Program-made: the position numbers and the translations under genes
Shown here: positions 1 to 9,578 of the stretch, one piece after another
Position numbering within the stretch: position 1 is the first letter of the stretch
How the letters are laid out: each line of letters starts with the position of its first letter
Source: Bacteroidota bacterium
Lineage (GTDB): Bacteria; Bacteroidota; Bacteroidia; Cytophagales; Cytophagaceae
Direction: 5' to 3'
NCBI GenBank assembly: GCA_023458555.1
Contig: JAEWYS010000002.1
Location: forward strand, 1 to 64,000
Length of the DNA stretch: 64,000 nucleotides
The notes under the pieces: model-generated
Databases searched by the model: none
The model's input: the letters and a program-made list of their open reading frames with translations, nothing else
What the model was told of the DNA's origin: nothing

Positions 1-2284
1 CTCCGTAATACTGTATGCTGCCGCCAAAGGAAGAAGCTATCTGCTGCGCTGTCATGCCCAGTGCCTCAGCTAATCCCGACAAAGAAACCGAAGTCGGGGT
101 ATATTCTGACATAGGAGCCATGAACAGCTCATAACTCAGCTCTTTGGTAGTAACACAAGCACTTTCCGCTTCTCCGCAGCCGCAAATACCTGCGGCTACC
201 TTGTCCGGATCATTTGGGCATTCATCTTCACAATCAATTGTACCATCACCATCAGCATCATCACTTACCTGACCGGTTGTGCCGCCGATACATTTACCAC
301 AGGCATCCAGTGTTGCTGTACCATTGACCACATTGGCACAATCATAGGTTTGTCCGTTGCAGGCAACAGGAGCGGAAAAATTCATCTGTGCTTCCTGAAA
401 GAATGTAAATGAAGGATTGATATCTGCATTGGAAGCATCACCTGCTCCTTTGCCATCACAATTCTCTCTTCCATTTCTCCAGTATGGGAACTGCATATAG
501 ACTCCGTTGGAACAAGACCCAATCTCCGCATCTCCGCCAATCACGACATTGCCACCATATGTTCCCGCAAAAAGGAAAGCGTTGCCCTTAATATTGGCAG
601 TGCTATTGGCAGAGCCACCTTCCAGCCAGGCATTTCCCCCAATGACTGCATTTCCGGTATAGGTCCCTCCATATATACAGGCATTGTCTTTAATCACCAC
701 ATTATCCCGGATAGTCGCATTTTCTACCATGGCGTGTCCCTCAATCCGGACATTACCAGAAATATTGCCGCTTCTCACTATAGCATAGGGGCCAACATAA
801 ACGGAAGAAGCAACCGTCGCACTATTGGCAACCCATCCGCCACCATTGGAATGTATCCGGCCATTGTTTTTCAGCCAGCTTCTGAACTGGGCTGCCGGCT
901 GGTATCCTTCAGGAACCGCATTAGCAATCTTAAGCTCGTATGGATATCTTCTCTGCTTCGGATATCCTACATCCATATTGTAGTTCTGATGTCTTTTAGG
1001 TGCAGAAAACACCACAAGATAAATAGTTGATTCAGTATCTGTATTGAGAGAAAACGAAGCTTCCCCATCAGCCTGAGCGTACATCGGACTATAACGGGAG
1101 ATTGTACCATCGGCTTTAGTAGTGACAAATCCATATCTCCAGCCGGCGAAATCCGGATTAATTTCTGTATGTCCTTTAAACTTCACACCTACTGTTTTGC
1201 TTGTTCCTTCACAAGTTGGGTACAAGGGTATAATATTCATTCCATAATCCTGCGGAGCCCAGTCTTCATTAACATAATATCTGTCTGAAGCCCCCTGCAC
1301 TTTGCTCAGAATCGTAAACTCCCTGCTGGTGTATCTGGGCATTCTGCTTCGTATACCCTGATAGGTGCTTCTGATGACTCTTCCCATGTTATTACCATGA
1401 TTGATCTCTCCGTTCCACTGGATAGGATAATCAAACGCTACCTGACGGGCAGCATACCCCCAGAGATAATCATTCAACTGCTCCTGACTGAATCCTTTCA
1501 GCCGGCGCAATGTTTCAAAGGGATGCTCCTGATTAGCCGATTCGGCCCAGAGTCTTCTGGTCATATCAAAACCATCTTTTTCCTGGATATAAAAGAGCAC
1601 ATGATAGTTTGTATAATGATGTCTGTTGGACGACCACATAAAATGTCTGGTCTGTATCCAGCGGGTCAGTGTAGATTCAGTATCCGCCCATTTGGGATAA
1701 GTCACCGCACGCATATAGTTAGCATGTCCTTCAAAAAACGGCCCTGCCCAGTCATAACCCGCAAAGGCTCTGCCCTGACCCGGGTTTTCCTGAATCCGCA
1801 TCATCATCTGTAAGGTATGCGCGTATTCATGACTCAGCGCTCCACCGTCTCTCACAGCCGCCGGATGCACAAACAATGCTCCGATCGTATTGCTGTAGGA
1901 GCTCGCATGAGCAAAACCTGTAGTCCGGTCATCGTTTCCCGAAAATGTTCCCAGAATTACGACAACGGTCTTATATCTTCCAAAATTGGTAGAAGGGGCA
2001 TTATTGATAAATTTCAGATCCTTGATCATTCTGGTGAAAGAAAATTCAAGCGTATCTGCCACAGCCCTGGGATTAAATCTCAGATCTCCGTTATAATTTT
2101 CAGGATTGGTTCCTACCAGATCGCCCCAGAAAAGCACGAAGTTTTCTGATTCATACATTCGTGAGTCAGACATTCTGTTGTAATACTCATGCCCCGGGTT
2201 ATTCCATTCTGTTGGCCTGAAAACTGTTTTCTGGGCCTGGACAGTCAGGCAGATAAAAAAAAGAAGATATAGTATGTTTCTCAT
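1..2284 (-). CDS. Secreted metallopeptidase-like protein with beta-helix and calcium-binding repeats (3' end outside window)
   Basis: The reading frame starts at the ATG complementary to 2282-2284 and stays open to base 1, so at least 761 residues are seen and the C-terminus is missing. Residues 1-18 form a signal peptide ending in VQAQ. The next 300 or so residues resemble the DUF6055 type of secreted protein (family name from memory) and hold HEYAH at 152-156, an HExxH zinc-protease signature. Residues about 480-590 show isoleucine/valine-rich hexapeptide-like repeats (for example SVYVGPYAIV, NVRIEGHAMV), as in left-handed beta-helices. Residues about 660-700 hold a thrombospondin type 3-like, aspartate-rich segment (DADGDGTIDCEDECPND). 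The layout fits a large secreted or surface protein; a T9SS sorting tail would be expected beyond the window. Peptidase activity is inferred from the motif only. Confidence 0.8.
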   Translation of the reverse strand, partial: MRNILYLLFFICLTVQAQKTVFRPTEWNNPGHEYYNRMSDSRMYESENFVLFWGDLVGTNPENYNGDLRFNPRAVADTLEFSFTRMIKDLKFINNAPSTNFGRYKTVVVILGTFSGNDDRTTGFAHASSYSNTIGALFVHPAAVRDGGALSHEYAHTLQMMMRIQENPGQGRAFAGYDWAGPFFEGHANYMRAVTYPKWADTESTLTRWIQTRHFMWSSNRHHYTNYHVLFYIQEKDGFDMTRRLWAESANQEHPFETLRRLKGFSQEQLNDYLWGYAARQVAFDYPIQWNGEINHGNNMGRVIRSTYQGIRSRMPRYTSREFTILSKVQGASDRYYVNEDWAPQDYGMNIIPLYPTCEGTSKTVGVKFKGHTEINPDFAGWRYGFVTTKADGTISRYSPMYAQADGEASFSLNTDTESTIYLVVFSAPKRHQNYNMDVGYPKQRRYPYELKIANAVPEGYQPAAQFRSWLKNNGRIHSNGGGWVANSATVASSVYVGPYAIVRSGNISGNVRIEGHAMVENATIRDNVVIKDNACIYGGTYTGNAVIGGNAWLEGGSANSTANIKGNAFLFAGTYGGNVVIGGDAEIGSCSNGVYMQFPYWRNGRENCDGKGAGDASNADINPSFTFFQEAQMNFSAPVACNGQTYDCANVVNGTATLDACGKCIGGTTGQVSDDADGDGTIDCEDECPNDPDKVAAGICGCGEAESACVTTKELSYELFMAPMSEYTPTSVSLSGLAEALGMTAQQIASSFGGSIQYYG

Positions 2285-2624
2285 AAACGTGTTGCATTAT
2301 TATAATCACTGCACGTATGAGACATTCGATTTTTGATAAAGTAACGCTTTTTATTATTTTTTTATGAAGGAAAGATCGTTGTACAAATTCATCATACCAG
2401 TCCAGTTATCCGGATTGTATGCCGCAGGCTTAATGCACATTGCTGATAAAAACCGTCGCAGTCCGCTTTGAGGAAGCCGTAAATACAAGATGTCCGGCGC
2501 CATTTGCATTGAAGCCGGCAGAGTCTGCCGCTCCTGTATTTCATCCTGACAGGATCACCCCATTGGTTTTACAAAAATTGTCAATTTAGCTCTATATTGC
2601 GAAAACGCAGGATTTATAGAGCAT
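2285..2624. other. Divergent intergenic region
   Basis: These 340 bases separate the minus-strand secreted protein from the plus-strand oxidoreductase and should hold promoters for both. I see no gene or RNA. A TATATTGC word near 2593 resembles the Bacteroidota -7 element TAnnTTTG and may serve the oxidoreductase, but the match is imperfect. Confidence 0.4.
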
Positions 2625-3791
2625 ATGGCAAAAATAAAAATGGGAATGATCGGTGGAGGTCAGGGAGCCTTTATCGGGAATGTACATCGGATGGCTGCCG
2701 CCCTTGACGGAAAAATCGAATTGGTGGCAGGCGCTTTCAGCAGCAGGGCTGAGGTATCCGCAGAAACCGGATCAGCGCTGGGACTTGACGCATCGAGAGT
2801 CTACGCCGACTACCGGCAGATGCTGACATCAGAGCAAGGGTTTCCTTCCGGCAAGCGGATTGATCTTGTTTCAATTGTCACTCCCAATTATTTACACTTT
2901 GAGCCTGTAAAGCTGGCGCTGGAATGCGGTTTTCATGTGATGTGTGAAAAACCGGTCGCTTTCAGCTATGAGGAAGCAAACACATTGCTGCAACTACAGA
3001 AACGATACGGCAAAATTGTCGCTCTGACGCACAACTATACGGGTTACCCCATGATTAAAGAAGCCAGAGCGCTCGTACGCTCCGGGAAACTGGGGAAGCT
3101 TCGGAAAATTATCGCCGAATATCCGCAAGGCTGGCTCTCCGAACGTATTGAAGCGACCGGACAGAAACAGGCCTATTGGCGAACCAGTCCCGATATGGCA
3201 GGCATCAGCTGTTGTGTAGGCGACATCGGTACGCACGCCGAAAATCTGATCGAATATATTACCGGCCTAAGTATTCAATACATTGCTGCAGACGTAAGCA
3301 CGATAGTAGAAGGCAGGCTGCTGGACGATGATGCCAATATTCTGATACGTATGGAGCAGGGGGTAAAAGGCGTAATCATTGCCAGCCAGATTGCCAACGG
3401 GGATGAAAATGAGTTACGAATCCGGATCTATGGTGAAAAGGGCGGCATAGAATGGCTCCAGTCGGAACCCAATACGCTGCTTTACAAAAGCAATTCCGAA
3501 CCCCGGCAACTGCTTAAGCCGGGAGGCTATGCCTGGCTTTCAGCACAGACTAATAAGCACAGCCGCTTGCCGGGTGGTCATCCCGAAGGATATATCGAAT
3601 CCATGGCCAACCTGTATCGCAATGTGGCACTGGCAATTGAAGCGGAAAAAGGCGGCAACAGACCGGATCCTGATCTGGATTTTCCAATACTGGAAGATGG
3701 CGTACGGGGCATGAAATTTATTGAAGCCGTAATTCACTCCGGGAACAAAAATGCAGCATGGGTAGCGCTTGATGAGGAAAAATTCTCGTGA
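2625..3791 (+). CDS. Gfo/Idh/MocA family NAD(P)-dependent oxidoreductase
   Basis: The 388-residue protein begins with a Rossmann fold (GGGQGAFIG at residues 10-18). It carries the family's EKP motif at 108-110 (CEKPVAF), whose lysine helps catalysis, and a GDIGTH motif with D200/H204 in the C-terminal alpha/beta domain. Such enzymes oxidise or reduce sugars, inositols or related polyols with NAD(P) in the cytoplasm. The length is normal. It is followed 103 bases later by a sugar isomerase/epimerase-like gene, a pairing common in inositol and rare-sugar catabolism, so the two probably act in one pathway. The substrate cannot be read from the sequence. Confidence 0.9.
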   Translation: MAKIKMGMIGGGQGAFIGNVHRMAAALDGKIELVAGAFSSRAEVSAETGSALGLDASRVYADYRQMLTSEQGFPSGKRIDLVSIVTPNYLHFEPVKLALECGFHVMCEKPVAFSYEEANTLLQLQKRYGKIVALTHNYTGYPMIKEARALVRSGKLGKLRKIIAEYPQGWLSERIEATGQKQAYWRTSPDMAGISCCVGDIGTHAENLIEYITGLSIQYIAADVSTIVEGRLLDDDANILIRMEQGVKGVIIASQIANGDENELRIRIYGEKGGIEWLQSEPNTLLYKSNSEPRQLLKPGGYAWLSAQTNKHSRLPGGHPEGYIESMANLYRNVALAIEAEKGGNRPDPDLDFPILEDGVRGMKFIEAVIHSGNKNAAWVALDEEKFS

Positions 3792-3894
3792 CGTAATGAT
3801 ACGAGATAAAGAGGTCAGCCTCTGAGTTATATTTTTTATTTGTAATCGTACAACTTATACTTAATTTGACAAATCAAACTTCAGGATTTACTAT

Positions 3895-4905
3895 ATGAGA
3901 ACCATCAAAGGTCCCGCCCTGTTCCTGGCTCAGTTTATGGACGATAAGGCTCCCTTCGGCAATCTTAAAAGCAGCTGCCGGTGGGCAGCATCCTTAGGCT
4001 ATGAAGGTGTTCAGATTCCGAGCTGGGATTCCCGTTGCATGGATCTGAAGCTGGCTGCCGAAAGCAAAACCTATGCAGATGAACTGAATGGTACTGTGAA
4101 AGAATGTGGTCTCGAGATCACAGAATTAAGTACTCATCTGCAGGGGCAATTGGTAGCAGTAGCCTCTGTATACGATAAAGGCTTTGATGCATTTGTCCCC
4201 GAGAGCCTCAGAAATGCGCCTGCTCAAAGGCAGGAATGGGCCGTACAGCAGCTCCTGTATGCTGCAAAAGCCAGCGAAAATCTTGGTCTCAAAGCACATG
4301 CTACCTTTTCGGGCTCGCTTTTATGGCCTTATATATATCCCTGGCCACAGCGTAAAAAAAACGATATCCGGGAAGGTTTCCGGGCTTTGGCAGACATCTG
4401 GACACCCATACTGAATACGTTTGATCAATATGGCATTGATGTGTGCTACGAGCTTCATCCCGGCGAAGATCTGCACGATGGTATCAGCTATGAGATGTTC
4501 CTTGAAGCATGCGGCAATCACCCCAGAGCCAATATACTCTACGATCCGAGCCATTTTGTATTGCAGCAATTAAACTACCTTGATTTCATTGACTTTTATC
4601 ACGAAAAAATCAAAATGTTTCATGTCAAGGATGCCGAATTCTATCCGACCGGAAAATCCGGAGTTTATGGTGGATTTCAGGATTGGGCAAACCGTCCGGG
4701 CCGGTTTCGTTCGCCGGGTGATGGTCAGGTAGATTTTAAACGGATATTCAGTAAGCTTGCTCAATATGACTATGAGGGCTGGGCTGTTGTAGAATGGGAA
4801 TGCTGCCTAAAACACCCTGAAACAGGAGCCGAGGAAGGTGCAGCATTTGTAAAAAAGCACATTATAAAAGTGACAGAAAGAAGTTTTGACGATTTTGCCG
4901 GATAA
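3895..4905 (+). CDS. Sugar phosphate isomerase/epimerase-like TIM-barrel protein
   Basis: The 336-residue protein has the features of the xylose-isomerase-like TIM barrel (AP endonuclease 2 superfamily): a DCxYELHPGE-like strand (CYELHPGED), [17 protein letters not shown] and VVEWEC. These supply the acidic and histidine ligands for a divalent metal. Family members isomerise or epimerise sugars, keto-acids or inosose. It follows the Gfo/Idh/MocA gene on the same strand and precedes the beta-propeller lipoprotein gene by 10 bases, so the last two are certainly cotranscribed and all three probably are. Confidence 0.85.
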   Translation: MRTIKGPALFLAQFMDDKAPFGNLKSSCRWAASLGYEGVQIPSWDSRCMDLKLAAESKTYADELNGTVKECGLEITELSTHLQGQLVAVASVYDKGFDAFVPESLRNAPAQRQEWAVQQLLYAAKASENLGLKAHATFSGSLLWPYIYPWPQRKKNDIREGFRALADIWTPILNTFDQYGIDVCYELHPGEDLHDGISYEMFLEACGNHPRANILYDPSHFVLQQLNYLDFIDFYHEKIKMFHVKDAEFYPTGKSGVYGGFQDWANRPGRFRSPGDGQVDFKRIFSKLAQYDYEGWAVVEWECCLKHPETGAEEGAAFVKKHIIKVTERSFDDFAG

Positions 4906-4915
4906 CCCCAGAGCC

Positions 4916-5857
4916 ATGCATAAAAATATAGCACTGATTGCCCTTTTTGCTCTGCTGGCAGAAGCATGCAGCCAACCCCGTACAGCTGCTGAAGAGCTGC
5001 CGCAGGAAAATACCGATGTAAGAACCAGAGGCTATCTGACGATCATGGATATTGAAACCAAAGAGCAAAAGATCGTGTATGAGTCGGATGAGCATTTTGA
5101 AGCGCCCAACTGGTCCAAAGACGGAACATATTTAATATTCAACAGCCAGGGCAAAATATACAGGCTCCCTCTGGACAGTCATTCCGGAGCGGAGCTTATC
5201 CATACTGATTTTGCTACCCGCTGCAACAACGACCATGTGCTGTCTCCTGATGGCAGTCTGCTGGCTATCAGCCATCATGTGGAAGAGAACAATCTGTCCA
5301 AAATATTTATCGTTCCTGTTGAAGGCGGCACTCCTAAGCTCGTTACGCAAAATGGCCCGTCCTATCTTCATGGCTGGTCACCGGATGGCAATACCCTTAC
5401 TTATTGCGCCGAAAGAAACGGAGAATTTGATATCTATACCATTGATACCAGTGGACAAAATGAAACCCGGCTAACCAACGCCCCGGGGCTGGATGATGGC
5501 CCGGAGTACAGTCCGGATCAGCACTATATTTATTTCAACTCCGATCGTACTGACACCATGCAGATATGGCGCATGAAAGCGGATGGCAGCGAGCAGATAC
5601 GATTAACCGGAGACGGATATGGCGACTGGTTTCCTCATGTCTCTCCCGACAACAAAAAGATCGTTTTTCTGTCTTATGACGCCTCTGTAAAAGGGCATCC
5701 GGCCAACAAGCAGGTGAAGCTGCGCATAATGAATGTCGGAGAATACAAGCCCGAGGTACTGACGGAGCTTTTTGGCGGTCAGGGTACAATCAATGTATCC
5801 TCCTGGTCTCCCGACAGCAAAAAGATTGCATTTGTACGATATGAAATAATCAACTGA
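4916..5857 (+). CDS. TolB-like beta-propeller lipoprotein (PD40 repeats)
   Basis: I take the ATG at 4916, 10 bases after the previous stop, because the product (313 residues) then starts with a lipoprotein signal whose lipidated cysteine is C18 (LLAEACSQ). An in-frame start at 4886 would overlap the upstream gene and bury the signal. The mature part shows repeated WSPDG/LSPDG/YSPDQ/VSPDN/WSPDS motifs typical of PD40 blades, about six, as in TolB and WD40-like periplasmic propellers. It is probably anchored in the outer membrane or exposed in the periplasm. Context suggests a binding or sensing role linked to the sugar enzymes upstream; the ligand is unknown. Confidence 0.85.
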   Translation: MHKNIALIALFALLAEACSQPRTAAEELPQENTDVRTRGYLTIMDIETKEQKIVYESDEHFEAPNWSKDGTYLIFNSQGKIYRLPLDSHSGAELIHTDFATRCNNDHVLSPDGSLLAISHHVEENNLSKIFIVPVEGGTPKLVTQNGPSYLHGWSPDGNTLTYCAERNGEFDIYTIDTSGQNETRLTNAPGLDDGPEYSPDQHYIYFNSDRTDTMQIWRMKADGSEQIRLTGDGYGDWFPHVSPDNKKIVFLSYDASVKGHPANKQVKLRIMNVGEYKPEVLTELFGGQGTINVSSWSPDSKKIAFVRYEIIN

Positions 5858-6136
5858 CTCAAAACAGGACCAGTGCTTACTTCGTTGTACATTGATTTTT
5901 AACCTCTTTTAATCGTTAAAAAAACAGAAGTTTAAAGTTGAAGGCTTAACGATCGCGATGCGGTGGAAGGTCCTGCTGTTGGAAAAGAAACGGAAAGAGA
6001 ATAGTTGCCGCACAGCGGGTGGTGAAGCCTATTATTGTTTTTTTATATCTCTGACGGGAGGATCGTTAGTTATTTTTCCCAAATCAATTAGTTACCACTC
6101 AATCCCCTAATCCTAACGTAAAAAAAATCCGGCACA

Positions 6137-7753
6137 TCAATATACCACTGTTACCTTAATCAGCTTTTTGCCATCATTGATGTTGACAAAATATAAGCCG
6201 GGAGCAACTTTGCGATGGGCTCCTGTTCCGTCCCAGCCGCCGGGCAACTGCAACTCAGAGACCACGTTGCCGAATTTATCCGAAATCACGGCACGACCCT
6301 GGTAATTGAAATAATATTCATCATCAATACCGTCGCCATCAGCGGTAATAAAAACATTGTCGCACTCTTCCTCGTCAATACGAATCCTGTTACCAATGTT
6401 CTTCCGGCAATTGCCGGCCACCCCATAGAGCATATATTCTGATTCACCCAAACCGGAAAAATACCCGTTGGCCAGACGCTGCTCTTCACCGGTATTGACA
6501 GAGACCAGCTCGTATTCAAATCCGGAAGGCAACGAATTGGCAGTAGACACGCTGATTCGCCCGCCACTATTTCTGCATGTCTTTGGCATCACCTCAATCA
6601 GAAATCCTTCCGCCATGAAGCAGGGGACCACTCTGACAAAAAAGCTGTCCGTCTTAAGCACAAGATCGGGAAAGTCTTCATGAGTAAGCTCGCAATAGTA
6701 ATAACCGCTGCGCCCCGGAGAGTCTGTAAAAGCTCTGACATAATCGTCCGCTGATTTTCTGATCTCATTGCCCTCAAAATACCAGGTATACGTTACCCGG
6801 GCTATATCCTCATCAATTCCTGTTTTAAGATACAAATCACCTGCTTCGCTAACTTCATAAGAACGGCCCGACTGAATCATTTTTTGAGAGGACAAGGGAA
6901 AAACCGAAAGATAGTCTTCATACTCCGTCAATTTTATCAGCTCTTTGTAGGTAAAATGATTATCATTTATAAATGCCTGCTGCAATACAGGAAAAGGGGT
7001 AAAATCAGGCAATAGCTGAAAATCATTTCTTTCCATTCGTATCGTCTCAATACTGTTATTATCAGCCACCTCAGGAAGCCGGGTCAGCTTATTGCCTGCT
7101 ACATTGAGAAATTTGAGAACTGTCTGATTACGCAGAGAAGGAATTTCAGTCAGCGCATTGTTTGCTGCAACAAGCTCCCCCATTTTTTTCAATGAGTCCA
7201 GTGCAGGCAAGTGCGTAAGCTTGTTGTTGGAAACATTTATTGCCCAGAGCTCCTTCAGCTCAGAAAGTTCCGGCAAAACAGCAAGCTGATTTGATTCAAC
7301 ATATAGCTGAGTTATTTTTTTGTTATCCGAAAGATCGGGCAATGATGCAAGCCTGTTTCTTCTGACACTCAAGGTTTTTAATCCGGACAGTCCGCTCAGC
7401 GCCGGCAGAGCAGACAGCTGGTTATCATCCAGAACCATTCGGGTAAGAACGCTGTTAACCGGCAACGCCTCTATGTAGCTTAGCTGGTTTCTGGAGAGAT
7501 TGAGCTCCGTAATGTTTTCAAAGTATTGTATCCCTTCTACATCCGTGATATTGAAGCCCATGCAGCTGATAGTTCCTGCAAATGTCTTTGCCTCGCTTAC
7601 AATCAGATCCTGATTGGCATCCATAAGCGAGGGGACTTTGCTTAGCAGACAGGCTTTAAACCTGGCGTCAGGTATTACTACCGTCTGAGCAGAAGCGCTG
7701 CTGACAAGCGCCAGCATACACAGCAGAAATACTATATTTTTTTTCACTTTCAT
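6137..7753 (-). CDS. Secreted leucine-rich-repeat protein with T9SS/gliding-type C-terminal domain
   Basis: The 538-residue protein has a signal peptide (residues 1-22, ending SASAQ). About ten leucine-rich repeats span roughly residues 60-265 with the beat LxxLxVxxNxLxxLPxL. An Ig/PKD-like segment (about 300-370) precedes a C-terminal region starting near ADGDGIDDEYYF and continuing DKFGNVV...GGWDGTG...APGLYFV, which resembles the CHU_C/type B sorting domain of T9SS cargo, although it ends in KLIKVTVVY rather than the canonical tail. LRR surface proteins usually bind proteins or glycans. It is the last gene of a sigma/anti-sigma operon; its start overlaps the upstream stop by 4 bases. Confidence 0.82.
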   Translation of the reverse strand: MKVKKNIVFLLCMLALVSSASAQTVVIPDARFKACLLSKVPSLMDANQDLIVSEAKTFAGTISCMGFNITDVEGIQYFENITELNLSRNQLSYIEALPVNSVLTRMVLDDNQLSALPALSGLSGLKTLSVRRNRLASLPDLSDNKKITQLYVESNQLAVLPELSELKELWAINVSNNKLTHLPALDSLKKMGELVAANNALTEIPSLRNQTVLKFLNVAGNKLTRLPEVADNNSIETIRMERNDFQLLPDFTPFPVLQQAFINDNHFTYKELIKLTEYEDYLSVFPLSSQKMIQSGRSYEVSEAGDLYLKTGIDEDIARVTYTWYFEGNEIRKSADDYVRAFTDSPGRSGYYYCELTHEDFPDLVLKTDSFFVRVVPCFMAEGFLIEVMPKTCRNSGGRISVSTANSLPSGFEYELVSVNTGEEQRLANGYFSGLGESEYMLYGVAGNCRKNIGNRIRIDEEECDNVFITADGDGIDDEYYFNYQGRAVISDKFGNVVSELQLPGGWDGTGAHRKVAPGLYFVNINDGKKLIKVTVVY

Positions 7754-8916
7754 GGCATCACTGTAATACTTCCGTTTTGAACGGCACCGTCCTCATAGTT
7801 GATAATAAACAGGTAATAGCCGGGAGCCAGACTTCCGGTATTTCCTTCGCCGTACCATTCATACTGCTGATTTTCAAAAATCCTCTTTTCCAGTCGCAGA
7901 TTCCCCTGCTTGTCAAATATAGTCAAAACCCCGGCCTTTCCATATTCCGGTAGCACAACCGGTCTTCCGCTGACAGGATCCAGATACAGATCCAGACGAC
8001 AGCGTTCGGCTCTCAGCTCAATATGCTGAACAAATTCGCATTGATGACTATCTCTTACACGAACTGAATAAAAACCGGCTCCAAGATCAGAAAAAATTCC
8101 CGTTTCGTTTTCCTCACCGGAAGACAGCTGGAAATGATACGGAGCTGTTCCGCCTTTTACATTCGTCATCCGGATCCGGCCTTCATTTCTGCCCGTGCAG
8201 GTATGCTTTACATCGGATCCGGCCGTAATAGTAACATTGACACACTTGTCCGGTTCCGGCAACGGTTCCTTCACTGCTGCCCCATGACCGGTATCAATGC
8301 CATATGGATCAGTATTGGCTGAGTTTTCTCCGACATTTCCGGCATCAGATCCGGCTATCGCAGATTCTGTTTTTTGAATTACGGCTGATGTATCCGATTC
8401 ACTCAATGTATCTCCGGGAAAGAATGTCTTATGCGCCGGAGCGTTTTTCCTCTGCACATTATTAACTGTGACCGGGCTGTTTTTACTTACTTCAGGGCTA
8501 TCAGAAGCCAGAGTTCTTTCCGGAAGAGTCTCTGGCAATGAATCTGTTTGCGAAACGTGTTTTTCGCTCCCCTTCAGCATCTTTTCTCCCTGCTCCTGCC
8601 GGAAATAGTTTTTTCCTGAAAAAACAATGAATGCGATAAGAATCAGCGCCAGCCCGCCTCCGATTATTCCTCCCCTGCGTAATAAATCAGCATTATTCCT
8701 GCCGGAATACTCTGCTGCAACCTCCCTGATTACACCTTTTACATCAGCAAGTTTGTTTTCAACAATGACTGAATTTGAAAACTGATAAAACTCCAGCTCT
8801 TCTCTCAATGCATTATTGACAAGCAGCTCAGCTTCAAAAGCAGCCAGCTCTTCATGGCTCATTTCTCCATCAAGATAACGCTCAATCAGACCGGTATAAT
8901 TATCCTGATTATTCAT
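7750..8916 (-). CDS. Membrane anti-sigma-factor-like protein with extracytoplasmic SprB-like repeat
   Basis: The 388 residues start with a cytoplasmic helical part (YLDGEMSHEELAAFEAEL) of the kind seen in Bacteroidota anti-sigma/FecR-like regulators. One transmembrane helix follows at about residues 84-103 (GGIIGGGLALILIAFIVFSG). A low-complexity Ser/Thr/Pro linker comes next, then a SprB-like repeat (VKGGTAPYHFQLSSG...GFYSVRVRDSHQC) and a C-terminal beta-rich domain. It is sandwiched between the ECF sigma gene (ATGA overlap at 8913-8916) and the LRR gene (overlap at 7750-7753), so the three form one operon. I infer that it holds the sigma factor inactive and senses an envelope signal; no zinc-finger motif is visible. 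Confidence 0.7.
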   Translation of the reverse strand: MNNQDNYTGLIERYLDGEMSHEELAAFEAELLVNNALREELEFYQFSNSVIVENKLADVKGVIREVAAEYSGRNNADLLRRGGIIGGGLALILIAFIVFSGKNYFRQEQGEKMLKGSEKHVSQTDSLPETLPERTLASDSPEVSKNSPVTVNNVQRKNAPAHKTFFPGDTLSESDTSAVIQKTESAIAGSDAGNVGENSANTDPYGIDTGHGAAVKEPLPEPDKCVNVTITAGSDVKHTCTGRNEGRIRMTNVKGGTAPYHFQLSSGEENETGIFSDLGAGFYSVRVRDSHQCEFVQHIELRAERCRLDLYLDPVSGRPVVLPEYGKAGVLTIFDKQGNLRLEKRIFENQQYEWYGEGNTGSLAPGYYLFIINYEDGAVQNGSITVMP

Positions 8917-9497
8917 TTTTGTCGTAATTGATCTGCCAGAGCAGGGTTGCTTTTTATTGCTGCTACCATTTTTTCCCGACAGCGTTTGAAATGCATTTTT
9001 GTGGCCGCGTCCGAGTTAAACCCCATTCTCAGGGTAATGTCCTCAAACATCAGATTACTGTATATCCTGTAAGTCATCAGCTCTACACACCTGGCTCCTA
9101 TATAGGACACAAATTGTGTAATCAGGTTCTGACTCTGATTCTCACTACCTTCATTCACCTGACTGAATGTCAACTCCCTGGCCAGCTCTGAGCTTATTTC
9201 CGTATTGAAAATCATCTTCTTATCCTTATTTATTTTATTAATCCATCTGTATATGGCCAGCTTATAAATGTACCCATATACCGTATATTTCTCGCTATTA
9301 AAAGAATTGTTTGCAACCTGCCTGTAGAAATGCAGTATAGCATCCTGAAAAACGTCATGAGCATCATCAACAATACCATTATTCTTTCGTATGAAATTCT
9401 GAACTGTAGGAAGCAACTCCCTGTACAGGTGACTGATGACCTGCTTGTCTTTTTGCTCTCTGATCAGAGCAAGAATGTTGTCCTCTTCAATCTTCAT
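8913..9497 (-). CDS. ECF-type RNA polymerase sigma-70 factor
   Basis: The 194-residue protein has the two-domain layout of ECF sigma factors: region 2 in the first half (VDDAHDVFQDAILHFYRQV, core-binding and -10 recognition) and a region 4-like helix-turn-helix in the second half (RCVELMTYRIYSNLMFEDITLRMGFNSDAATKMHFKRCREKM). Region 4 departs from the usual GxSxxEIA wording, so it is a divergent member. It is the first gene of the sigma, anti-sigma-like and LRR operon, with an ATGA overlap to the next gene. It probably directs transcription of its own operon and of envelope or surface genes. Confidence 0.85.
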   Translation of the reverse strand: MKIEEDNILALIREQKDKQVISHLYRELLPTVQNFIRKNNGIVDDAHDVFQDAILHFYRQVANNSFNSEKYTVYGYIYKLAIYRWINKINKDKKMIFNTEISSELARELTFSQVNEGSENQSQNLITQFVSYIGARCVELMTYRIYSNLMFEDITLRMGFNSDAATKMHFKRCREKMVAAIKSNPALADQLRQK

Positions 9498-9578
9498 AAT
9501 TTAAATGTAACCTCATACATATGAAAAGAACAATAAGTAACATATTTTTAAAAAAAATTTCTTCAACTAAGTGACTAA

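Noticed and set aside
1397..2149. Plus-strand frames opposite the first gene
   Set aside because: They are antisense to a minus-strand frame with signal peptide, HExxH and repeats, and show no protein features.
4886..4915. Earlier start of the beta-propeller lipoprotein
   Set aside because: It would overlap the isomerase gene and spoil the lipoprotein signal that begins at 4916.
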